The notes under the pieces: model-generated
Databases searched by the model: none
What the model saw: only the letters and a program-made list of their open reading frames with translations
What the model was told of the DNA's origin: nothing
NCBI GenBank assembly: GCA_963811705.1
Contig: CAWESL010000012.1
Coordinates: forward strand, 1-64,000
Source: DATJPR01 sp963811705
GTDB taxonomy: Bacteria > Bacteroidota > Ignavibacteria > UBA10030 > UBA6906
DNA: 64,000 nt
Direction of reading: 5' to 3'
Shown here: piece by piece, positions 34,005 through 41,852 of the stretch
Numbering within the stretch: the stretch's first letter is position 1
Layout of the letters: every line of letters starts with the position of its first letter
Made by a program: the position numbers and the translations under genes

Positions 34005-35708
34005 TCAGACGAGCGAGGGTTCTTTGAACTGCACGCTTTTCCAGGCTGCAAACCTCTCTTTGCACCGCGTCCTCTGATATTTTCCGGTCGACGTCACGGG
34101 TACCTCCTCGGCAAACACCACGACCTTCGGGCTCTTTGCGAAAGGAAGATGCTTCCTGCAAAGGGCCAGGATCCTGTCTTCGCTCACCTCCGCATCCGGT
34201 TTCAGCGTGACCACCGCGCCGACCTCTTCTCCGTACCAATCGTTTTCGAAACCCACAGCGATGGCCGCGGACACGCCGGGAATGTGCATCAGGACCTCGT
34301 CGATTTCGAACGGCGAGATATTGACGCCGCCGCGAATGATGAGCTCTTTTAGTCGCCCAGTGATAAAGAAGAACTTTCTTCCCTCGTCGTCGTAGAGGTA
34401 GAACCCCTCGTCGCCGCTGCGGAACCACCCATGTTTGAACGTCTCCGCGTTGACTTCGGGATTGTTCAGATACCTTCGCATCACGTTGTGTCCGCGAATG
34501 ACGATCTCTCCGCGTTCACCTTCGTTCATCGCAGTTCCCTCCGGACTGAAAATGGCCATCTCGTTTGATGGGAGGGGGAGACCAATGGAAGGGAAACCAT
34601 GCTTGGTCAACCAGGCGCGGTGTTGCGGCGTCTCTTGATCAATCGGGAGGAAACAGGAGTAACAGGTTGTTTCGGAAAGGCCGTATCCATGGACGATCGG
34701 GATCTTGAACGTCTGTTCAAATCGCGACGCCAATTCGACGGTCAGTGGCCCCGCCCCGCAGATGAGATGCCGGAAGTTCACCATCTTGTAGGCGGCCATG
34801 TCGAGACGCGCGTGCAGGAGAAATTGAAGCATCGTCGGCACCACGCTGGTAATGGCGACACGTTCCGCGCTGATGCGCTCGAAGAACCGGTCGGGATGAA
34901 ATTGCTGATTCAGCACTACGGTGCTCCCCCCGTACAACGGAGTCATGACAGTGACAACAATTCCGTTCACATGGTGCAGCGGGAGAACGCACATCATGGT
35001 CTCGCTCTCCGACACCTGGTGCCATTCTGCGATGGCGAACGCATCGACGAGAAGGTTGTAATGATCGAGGATTACTCCTTTCGGATTGCCGGTCGTCCCC
35101 GAGGTGTACACGACCAGCGCTTCGTCCGTAAGCGAAGGAGGAGGGATGGAGCGAAGTGAAGGCGGGTGGCGGAGCACTTCCGTTCCGAGATGAGGAAATT
35201 CCTGTGTCATCCTGGCGCCAACCAGGATGATCGTTCTTTTTCCGGGAAGATCCGCCGTCACAGACTTCAGTCGCTCCAGAAATTCGTTGCGCACAAGGAT
35301 CACGCTGGCGCCGGAGTCCCTGAGGATGAATGCCAGGTGACGATCGTCTTCCCCCGGATTCAGCGGGACAATGCTCGCGCCCAACGCCCAGGCGGCGAAG
35401 TACTGGACGACGACGTCGCTGTGGTTGTAGGACATCGTGGCGATGCGATCTCCGCGATGGACGCCGGTGGCTGACAGATACATGGCGGTCCGGCAACACT
35501 CTTCGTAGAACTCGCGGTAGGAAAACTCCATCCGCTGGGCGCCCTCCCCGTAGAAGACCAGGAACGGCTTGACTTCAAGACGTTCTGTTTGCTGCTCCAG
35601 GAGATCCCTGATGCTCCGGTACGGGACCAGCGGTTCATCGGGAGGTCGGCCGTCAACGGAGCGTGCCCTGGCAATGTGTTCGAGAGTCTCTGGTGCGAGG
35701 TCGAGCAT
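34005..35708 (-). CDS. Acyl-CoA synthetase / AMP-dependent ligase
   Basis: 567 residues of the adenylate-forming superfamily. Motifs: VVYTSGTTGNPKGVI (phosphate-binding loop, about 200-214), HGYGLSETTC, GWFRSGDEGFYLYDDEGR, and the terminal TSTGKYQRTRCKE, whose Lys is catalytic. It activates a carboxylic acid with ATP and transfers it to CoA. As the last gene after tyrosine/homogentisate genes it may act on an aromatic or dicarboxylic acid from that pathway; specificity cannot be read from the sequence. Confidence 0.85.
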   Translation of the reverse strand: MLDLAPETLEHIARARSVDGRPPDEPLVPYRSIRDLLEQQTERLEVKPFLVFYGEGAQRMEFSYREFYEECCRTAMYLSATGVHRGDRIATMSYNHSDVVVQYFAAWALGASIVPLNPGEDDRHLAFILRDSGASVILVRNEFLERLKSVTADLPGKRTIILVGARMTQEFPHLGTEVLRHPPSLRSIPPPSLTDEALVVYTSGTTGNPKGVILDHYNLLVDAFAIAEWHQVSESETMMCVLPLHHVNGIVVTVMTPLYGGSTVVLNQQFHPDRFFERISAERVAITSVVPTMLQFLLHARLDMAAYKMVNFRHLICGAGPLTVELASRFEQTFKIPIVHGYGLSETTCYSCFLPIDQETPQHRAWLTKHGFPSIGLPLPSNEMAIFSPEGTAMNEGERGEIVIRGHNVMRRYLNNPEVNAETFKHGWFRSGDEGFYLYDDEGRKFFFITGRLKELIIRGGVNISPFEIDEVLMHIPGVSAAIAVGFENDWYGEEVGAVVTLKPDAEVSEDRILALCRKHLPFAKSPKVVVFAEEVPVTSTGKYQRTRCKERFAAWKSVQFKEPSLV

Positions 35709-35748
35709 AGAGCGTCATCGCTGATGGTGTAACAAAATAGAATTCAGT

Positions 35749-36408
35749 TCATTCCTCAGAGCGTTTCGCGTTGACGGAATCAGCCGCAGGCGGCGGAAGA
35801 TGGATCGGACGTTCCATCAGGAATCGATCGGTTGTCCGCGTGTAGAGTGAACCTCCCATGCGTCCGATCGGAAGCAACACACCGGGATCGACCGTGTAGC
35901 CATCAAGGAGTTGATCGTCAACATGGAAAAGGAGGATTTCGCCGAGGACAAGGCTGCCGCTCAGCGGCAAATGGCCGATGTGGACCACCTCGACCAGCCG
36001 GCATTCCATCGAAGCGCGTGCTTCGAGGACGCGCGGTGCGCGGACGCGATCCGAACTCACAGGCGTGAGGCCTGAGAGCGCAAATTCATCGACCTCCGGA
36101 GGGACCTCCGCAGAACAGAGATTCATCTGCTGCGCGAACGATTCCGATACGATGTTGACCACAAACTCGCGCGTGGCCTCGATATTCCGCAGGGTGTCTT
36201 TGAGGCTCCCGTCTTTTCCCCGCACCATCGGCGAGAAACAAATGACGGGAGGGTTCGCGCTCACCGCCGTGAAAAAGCTGAATGGCGCGAGATTGTTGCG
36301 CCCCGTACTATCCGTGCTTGAGACGAAGGCGATCGGCCTCGGCACTATCAGTCCCGTCATCAGCCGGTACACGTTGGAAGGCGTGTGTTCCGATGGTGTG
36401 AAGTTCAT
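35749..36408 (-). CDS. Flavin-reductase-domain (FMN-binding split barrel) protein
   Basis: 219 residues from ATG 36408, four bases after the hmgA stop. Split-barrel features: RLMTGLIVPRPIAFVSSTDSTGRNNLAPFSFF near the N-terminus and ATREFVVNIVSESFAQQMN. The C-terminal half carries RLVEVVHIGHLPLSGSLVLGEILLFHVDD. Family members reduce FMN or bind it for partner oxygenases, or act as isomerase-like proteins in aromatic degradation. Its position inside the homogentisate operon is frequent in pattern but its exact job is not known to me. Confidence 0.8.
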   Translation of the reverse strand: MNFTPSEHTPSNVYRLMTGLIVPRPIAFVSSTDSTGRNNLAPFSFFTAVSANPPVICFSPMVRGKDGSLKDTLRNIEATREFVVNIVSESFAQQMNLCSAEVPPEVDEFALSGLTPVSSDRVRAPRVLEARASMECRLVEVVHIGHLPLSGSLVLGEILLFHVDDQLLDGYTVDPGVLLPIGRMGGSLYTRTTDRFLMERPIHLPPPAADSVNAKRSEE

Positions 36409-36412
36409 GGTG

Positions 36413-37513
36413 TTATTTGGACTTCCACGATGCCCAGTACTCACTCCACTCCACTTCCTTCCCGGGAACGAGAACCTTAATCGGGTTCAACCCATCGAGC
36501 ATGACCGCGTACTCGTCGGTGTGCGTCTTCGACCCCTGCTGTGCGAGGGCTTTGGGATGAGGGCCGTGGTGGATTCCCCGGGGATGAAGCGTGGCCATTC
36601 CCTTCACGATATTGTCCCTGCTGAAGAAATTCCCGTCGTGATAGAAGATGAATTCATCGTAGTCCGTGTTGCGGTGAAAGAAGGGGACGTGCAGGGCCTC
36701 CGGGTCCTCCTCCAGGGGACGGGGAAGGAACGTGCACACGACCGCCCCCGTCGTCACAAACGTCGTATGCGCGCTTGGCGGGAGATGCGCCCGGTGGCTC
36801 ATCACCGGCCGGATATCCCGCATGCTGAGCTTCCACGCTGTGAGGTCTCCCTTCCATCCGACGATGTCGAGGGGGTTATGGGGATAGAAAACCTTCGAGT
36901 ACTCTCCATCCGCCTTAATGCGAATTTCCCACTCCTTGTTGTCGTTGACATGGGCGTCGGGTTCCGGAGTGAAAATGACTCCGGGATCGTAGAGCGCATG
37001 CTGCCCGATCAGTCCCTTCTCCGGCGGATTGAATTCCGTGCGCGATTCGACAATCAAAAAGAAATTGTCCTTCGTCTCCGGGACGACGCGGTACGTGACG
37101 GCTCGCGGGAGGACGATATAATCTCCCGGTGCATAGCCGATCGGACCAAAATCTGTCTCAAGGACGCCCGTGCCGCGATGGACGAATATCAGTTCATCTC
37201 CGTCAGCGTTCCTGAAGTAATACGGCATGGGGGATGCGCGTCGGGAAACGGAGAGCTGAACATCGGCGTTCCCGAGAAAAGCCACCGGATATCCTGCAGG
37301 GTCGGTCGCATCGTCCGGCGTCAGCTTGTTCAGGTCGAAGCAGTGTGGGCGCAGAGAACCTTCGAATCTGATCCAGTCGGTCGGGGGGTGGGCATGATAC
37401 AGGTGAGCGGACTTTCCATAGAAGCCCTTCCGACCGTGCTCTTCCTCGTAGGTCCCCGACGGCAGAGCGACATGCGCCTGCCTCGCGGTGTTGCCTTTCT
37501 TGAGCGGAAACAT
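36413..37513 (-). CDS. hmgA: Homogentisate 1,2-dioxygenase
   Basis: 366 residues from ATG 37513, with GAGG five bases upstream; a GTG at 37519 would add two residues. A double cupin with likely Fe(II) ligands in FHRNTDYDEFIFYHDGNF (His about 280, Glu about 287) and LHPRGIHHGPHP (His about 315). LYHAHPPTDWIRFEG near the N-terminus is also family-like. It opens the ring of homogentisate to maleylacetoacetate. Shorter than the classical enzyme of about 430-445 residues, as in a bacterial short-form group. It lies between FAH and flavin-reductase genes. Confidence 0.85.
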   Translation of the reverse strand: MFPLKKGNTARQAHVALPSGTYEEEHGRKGFYGKSAHLYHAHPPTDWIRFEGSLRPHCFDLNKLTPDDATDPAGYPVAFLGNADVQLSVSRRASPMPYYFRNADGDELIFVHRGTGVLETDFGPIGYAPGDYIVLPRAVTYRVVPETKDNFFLIVESRTEFNPPEKGLIGQHALYDPGVIFTPEPDAHVNDNKEWEIRIKADGEYSKVFYPHNPLDIVGWKGDLTAWKLSMRDIRPVMSHRAHLPPSAHTTFVTTGAVVCTFLPRPLEEDPEALHVPFFHRNTDYDEFIFYHDGNFFSRDNIVKGMATLHPRGIHHGPHPKALAQQGSKTHTDEYAVMLDGLNPIKVLVPGKEVEWSEYWASWKSK

Positions 37514-37528
37514 ATCCACCTCGCGTGT

Positions 37529-38518
37529 TTACTTCCGGACAATACGATTTTTCAATATCCCGATCCCTTCGATTTCCAGCTCAAGGAGATCCCCCGGTTT
37601 GACCCACCGATCCAACTCCAGCCCGCAGCCTGATCCAACGGTCCCGGACCCAAAAAGCTCGCCGGGATAGATGGCTTCATCCTTGGACATGAAAGCGATC
37701 ATCTCTTCAAACTTCCAGTGGATGGTGCTCGTGTTGCCCTCTGACCAGAGTTCTCCGTTCACCTTCGCCGTCATACGCAGTTTATAGGGGTCCGGTAGCT
37801 CGTCCGGCGTCACCAAGAGTGGTCCGATGGCCGTGGCCCAGTCCTTTCCTTTCGCGGGGCCGAGCCTGGCGCGCATCTCTTTCCGTTGGATGTCCCGCGC
37901 GCTGAAGTCGTTCATGACGGTAAACCCCGCGATATGGGATGCCGCTTCCGACGCAGGGATGTTCCGTCCTGCTTTCCCGATCACGACGCCGATTTCGAGT
38001 TCATAATCGAATCGCTCGGTGAACGAGGGCCAGAGGACGTCTTCATCCGGCCCGATGATGCTTTGGTGGTTTCCCTTGTAATAGACAGGAAACTCGTACC
38101 ACTCTGCCGGCATCGGTTCGCCCCGTTTTTCGAACCCCTTCTTCACATGCGCTTCAAAGGCGTAAAAGTCCCGGAGTGAAGCCGGGTTCGGTAGGGGAGC
38201 CATGAGACGGACCCCCTCGCGAGCATAGACAAGCGTCTCGCCGTTCAGCCCCTCAGGCGCACCTTCCGTTGCCGAGACCTCCTGAAGGTGGGTCACTGTT
38301 GCCTGTGCAAATCCCATCGCCGTTGCCTCCCCGCGGAGAAAGGAGAGCATGTCGTCGGGGACCAGGACGTCGGCGAGAGCGTACGGACGCGCCTCTCCCT
38401 TCGTCGCGAGGTGCCACGCGCAGGCGAAATTCAGGTCGACGATGCCCCGATCGGTAAAGGCGCCCAGCCGGGAATGTCTCCCGAGCGAAGTGGAAACCTG
38501 GAATGTGCACAAGCGCAT
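37529..38518 (-). CDS. Fumarylacetoacetate hydrolase family protein
   Basis: 329 residues. Catalytic-domain landmarks: RDFYAFEAHVKKGFEKRG, PVYYKGNHQSIIGPDEDVLWP, FDYELEIGVVIGKAGRNI (metal-binding Glu pair), GFTVMNDFSARDIQ (metal-binding Asp) and FGSGTVGSGCGLELDRWVKPGD. Cleaves fumarylacetoacetate to fumarate and acetoacetate, the last step of tyrosine degradation. It is shorter than eukaryotic FAH, as usual in bacteria. It lies 15 bases before hmgA. No maleylacetoacetate isomerase gene is present here. Confidence 0.85.
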   Translation of the reverse strand: MRLCTFQVSTSLGRHSRLGAFTDRGIVDLNFACAWHLATKGEARPYALADVLVPDDMLSFLRGEATAMGFAQATVTHLQEVSATEGAPEGLNGETLVYAREGVRLMAPLPNPASLRDFYAFEAHVKKGFEKRGEPMPAEWYEFPVYYKGNHQSIIGPDEDVLWPSFTERFDYELEIGVVIGKAGRNIPASEAASHIAGFTVMNDFSARDIQRKEMRARLGPAKGKDWATAIGPLLVTPDELPDPYKLRMTAKVNGELWSEGNTSTIHWKFEEMIAFMSKDEAIYPGELFGSGTVGSGCGLELDRWVKPGDLLELEIEGIGILKNRIVRK

Positions 38519-38585
38519 GGACAGTCATCCGTAGTCAGTGGACCGGCAACAGGGGACAGAGGATGGTGCTCAGTCCCCGGGTTCG

Positions 38586-39713
38586 TCAGAGATTTCCTCG
38601 CAGTGCCTGTTCCCGTTCAATTGCTTCGAAGAGGGCCTTGAAGTTTCCCTTGCCGAAGCTTCTGCTCCCCTTGCGTTCGATAATCTCGAAGAAGAGCGTC
38701 GGCCGATCTTCGACGGGACGCGAGAAGATCTGAAGCATATACCCCTCATCGTCGCGGTCGACGAGAATCCCGAGTTCTTCGATCTTTCTGAGTGGTTCGT
38801 CAATCGTTCCGACGCGTCCGGGCAGATCGCGATAGTACTCGGACGGCACCCGCAGGAATTCAAGGCCCTGGTCCCGGAGCCGCTCAACCGTCGTCACAAT
38901 ATCGTCGGTCGCGCACGCGATATGCTGAACTCCGGGGCCGCCGTAAAACTCCAGGTATTCTTCGATCTGGGATTTGCGCTTCCCTTGTGCGGGTTCGTTA
39001 ATGGGAAACTTCACCCTCCCGTTTCCGTTTGCCATGACCTTCGACATCAAGGCGGAGTATTCCGTGCTAATGTCCTTGTCATCAAAATGTTGGTATAATG
39101 TGAACCCCATGACCGACCCATAAAACGCCACCCAGGTATTCATTTCTCCCCAGCCGACATTGCCGACGACGTGATCGACGTAGTTCAGTCCGACCGGGCG
39201 TGCGAGCGGATCGGGTTGGGGAGCCGCGGCGAAGCCGGGCAGAAACGTCCCTGAGTAGTTCGTTCGTTCGACGAACGAGTGGATGGTATCGCCGTACGTC
39301 GCGATGGCAGATCGGCGGACCTCTCCGGAGGCGTCTTTGGCGACGAGGGGTTCCAGGACGCCTCTTGCCCCGCGGCGCGTCGTTTCGCGGTAGGCCGCAT
39401 CGGCGTCATCAACCCAAAGGGCGATATCGCGCACGCCATCGCCATGGAGGCTGACATGTCGAGCGATCGGGCTGTTTGGTTGCAGCGATGAAGTCATGAC
39501 GAATCGGATCTTGCCCTGCTGGAGAACATAGGATGCTTTGTCCCGCACTCCGGTCTCCGGACCACTGTACCCGATCAGGGAGAAGCCCAGAACAGTCCGG
39601 TAGAAGTGCGAGGCCTGACGGGCATTGCCCACATAGAATTCGACGTAGTCCGTACCGTTGATCGGGAGAAAATCCGTTACCACCGATGGTTGCAGAGCTT
39701 GTTGGACAGCCAT
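38586..39713 (-). CDS. hppD: 4-Hydroxyphenylpyruvate dioxygenase
   Basis: 375 residues with a perfect ribosome-binding site (AAAGGAGG, six bases before ATG). Two vicinal-oxygen-chelate domains; iron ligands in the C-terminal one are His181 (YVDHVVGNV), His264 (GVQHIACATDDI) and Glu343 (LFFEIIERKG). SRSFGKGNFKALFEAIEREQ forms the closing helix. Converts 4-hydroxyphenylpyruvate to homogentisate. Minus-strand order places it second, after the aminotransferase and before FAH and hmgA. Confidence 0.96.
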   Translation of the reverse strand: MAVQQALQPSVVTDFLPINGTDYVEFYVGNARQASHFYRTVLGFSLIGYSGPETGVRDKASYVLQQGKIRFVMTSSLQPNSPIARHVSLHGDGVRDIALWVDDADAAYRETTRRGARGVLEPLVAKDASGEVRRSAIATYGDTIHSFVERTNYSGTFLPGFAAAPQPDPLARPVGLNYVDHVVGNVGWGEMNTWVAFYGSVMGFTLYQHFDDKDISTEYSALMSKVMANGNGRVKFPINEPAQGKRKSQIEEYLEFYGGPGVQHIACATDDIVTTVERLRDQGLEFLRVPSEYYRDLPGRVGTIDEPLRKIEELGILVDRDDEGYMLQIFSRPVEDRPTLFFEIIERKGSRSFGKGNFKALFEAIEREQALRGNL

Positions 39714-39861
39714 GCCATCCCTCCTTTAATCCTCTTCTTTTGGTAGCGTCAACATTCTACGACTCGACAGGCGAGCGTCGCTGCGACGGCAAAAGTTCGT
39801 CATGATGTTACAAAAGTGTGCGGGGCCGTTAATCGGAACGCGCCATTTGTTGTCGATCGGA

Positions 39862-40959
39862 TCAGACTGGCACCCGCGTCATGATTGATTTCAGGCGATC
39901 GACCAGCAGCGCCAGTTGCTCCTGCGTTCCGATCGTAATGCGCAAACAGTGCGGCAATCCGAAACTCCGCAACGGTCGCACAATGATTCCCTGAGCGAGC
40001 AATTTCTGATACAGGTCGTTTGCCGTCGATTCAGAGTCCAGGGGGAGAAGGAAGAAATTTGCTTCTGTCGGCACGACATTCAACCCGAGCGCGTGGAGGG
40101 CAGGCGGGAGCGAGGACTTCCCCGCCGAATTGACGTCGAGCGACTTGCGGAGGAACTCGTCATCAGCGAGAGCGCCAATGCCGGCCGCCTGGGCAATGGT
40201 GCTGGGCTCGAACGGCAGCTTCACTTTGAGGAGGTTCGTGATGAGGCGGTCGTGGGCAAATCCGTACCCGATCCGAATCCCTGCCAGTCCGTACGCTTTC
40301 GAGAACGTACGAAGCGTGATCACATTGTCGTAACGATAGCGCATCGAATCGGGGTATGCCGGATTGTCTCTGGCGTACTCGAAATAGGCTTCGTCAAGAA
40401 TGATCAGGACGTGGTCCGGAACACGCGCTATGAACGCGTCGAACTCGTCGGTTGTGACGATTGTCCCCGTCGGATTGTTCGGGTTGGCCAGGTAGATGAT
40501 CTTGGTGTGTGGGGTGATGGCGTCGGCAATCGCTTGAAGGTCATACCGGTAGTCCTGAAGCGGAACCGTTACGAGTTTCGTGCCGCGCGAGCGGGCCAGG
40601 ACATAGAATCCGACAAATGTCCCTTCCGATGTGAGGACTTCGTCGTCGTCGCAAAGGAACGCCCGGATGATACTGGACATGATTCCTTCCGAACCGCTCC
40701 CGCAGATAACGTTCGAAACCTTCAGGTGGAAACGTTCGGCAAGAAGTTCGCGGAGGTCGAGGCCGCCGTTGGGGTATAGATGGAGCTCGTCAAGATGTTC
40801 CTTCATTCGCGCGATGGCGAAGGGGGAAGGGCCGAGGGGATTTTCGTTTGATGCGAGCTTGACAATGGAGGTGAGCCCGGTTTCCCTCTGCAACTCGGAA
40901 ATGGGTTTCCCCGGTCTATAGGGTTCGAGGGATTCTATGTACGGAGGAACGAGCCGCAC
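39862..40959 (-). CDS. hisC: Histidinol-phosphate/aromatic aminotransferase (HisC family)
   Basis: 365 residues from GTG 40959; the frame is open to 41256, but those codons are not homologous-looking, and the start could also be TTG 40974. Fold-type I PLP enzyme: KLASNENPLGPSP, YLANPNNPTGTIV, DEAYFEYA and the PLP lysine in TFSKAYGLAGIRIGYG. A weak minus-strand promoter (TTGCTT 41027-41022, spacer 17, TATCTT 41004-40999) lies just upstream. HisC-family enzymes often transaminate tyrosine and phenylalanine; its place ahead of hppD suggests it makes 4-hydroxyphenylpyruvate. No other his gene is present. Confidence 0.85.
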   Translation of the reverse strand: MRLVPPYIESLEPYRPGKPISELQRETGLTSIVKLASNENPLGPSPFAIARMKEHLDELHLYPNGGLDLRELLAERFHLKVSNVICGSGSEGIMSSIIRAFLCDDDEVLTSEGTFVGFYVLARSRGTKLVTVPLQDYRYDLQAIADAITPHTKIIYLANPNNPTGTIVTTDEFDAFIARVPDHVLIILDEAYFEYARDNPAYPDSMRYRYDNVITLRTFSKAYGLAGIRIGYGFAHDRLITNLLKVKLPFEPSTIAQAAGIGALADDEFLRKSLDVNSAGKSSLPPALHALGLNVVPTEANFFLLPLDSESTANDLYQKLLAQGIIVRPLRSFGLPHCLRITIGTQEQLALLVDRLKSIMTRVPV

Positions 40960-41032
40960 CTGCCGATCAACCAATGATGGATGCGATGATCTGAGGGGAA
41001 GATAGTAATCCACGCAGGCAAAAGCAATAATC

Positions 41033-41061
41033 TTGACAATCGGACAATTCATGGTTAGTAT
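41033..41061 (+). promoter_or_regulatory. Near-consensus sigma70 promoter for rhomboid gene
   Basis: TTGACA 41033-41038, spacer 17, TAGTAT 41056-41061. The transcript would start about 65 bases before the rhomboid ATG and runs opposite to the aminotransferase operon. Confidence 0.65.
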
Positions 41062-41135
41062 CAAGAGGACTGTCATCGTGGCACGAAATCGCTCCCCAGC
41101 GTGTTGAATCAGGAAATACTCCAGAGCGCAAAAGC

Positions 41136-41823
41136 ATGATTCCCTTAAGGGACACGGTCCGGTCGTCGACGATCCCGGTCGTGACATACAGCCTGATTGC
41201 GACGTGCACAGCAGTATTCCTTTACGAAGTCTGGCTTGGCGCCAGCGCAGATTCATTCATCAACAAGTTTTCCCTCATCCCTTCCTCGGTTTCCCGGACG
41301 GTTCTCCACGGAACATTCCCGCTGACTGTGAGCGCGACACTGGTGACCTCCCTGTTCTTGCATGGCGGCTGGATGCATTTGTTAGGGAACATGTTGTATC
41401 TTTACATTTTCGGCGAAAATGTCGAAGATCGGATAGGGCGTAAGGGGTTTATTCTCTTTTATTTGCTGAGCGGGATCGGCGCAGGATTGGCCGAAGTGCT
41501 TTCCGTTCCCGATTCCAGAACGCCCCTGTTAGGGGCAAGCGGGGCGATTGCCGGTGTTCTGGGTGCGTATTTTTTTGCTCTACCCCCGAGCCCGCGTGCT
41601 GACGCTGATCCCGCTGTTTATCCTGGTTCCCATTGTCGAGATCCCGGCTTTCTTTTTTCTGGGGATCTGGTTCATTCTGCAGTTTCTGGAAGCGGCGACT
41701 GCCACAACAGCAGATGGCGCTGGGGGCATTGCCTGGTGGGCTCATGCGGAAGGGTTCGTCGTTGAGGCGACTCTTCTCCCGGTTTTCCTCGCGGCAACCC
41801 ACAGCACCGGTCGAAATTCGTAA
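41136..41823 (+). pseudogene. Rhomboid-family intramembrane protease, frameshifted
   Basis: Frame 1 (from 41136) encodes the N-terminal membrane helices, LHGGWMHLLGNMLYLYIFG and the catalytic-serine motif GASGAIAGVLGAY. At a run of seven T at 41570-41576 the frame is lost and becomes nonsense. Another frame continues the rhomboid: LYPRARVLTLIPLF, further helices and AWWAHAEGF with the catalytic His, ending at 41823. Removing one T restores about 228 residues with all catalytic parts. A homopolymer sequencing error, a phase-variable switch or a recent mutation are all possible. It has its own promoter. Confidence 0.85.
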
Positions 41824-41852
41824 GTCAAAATGAGGACGAAACCTGATTTCCT

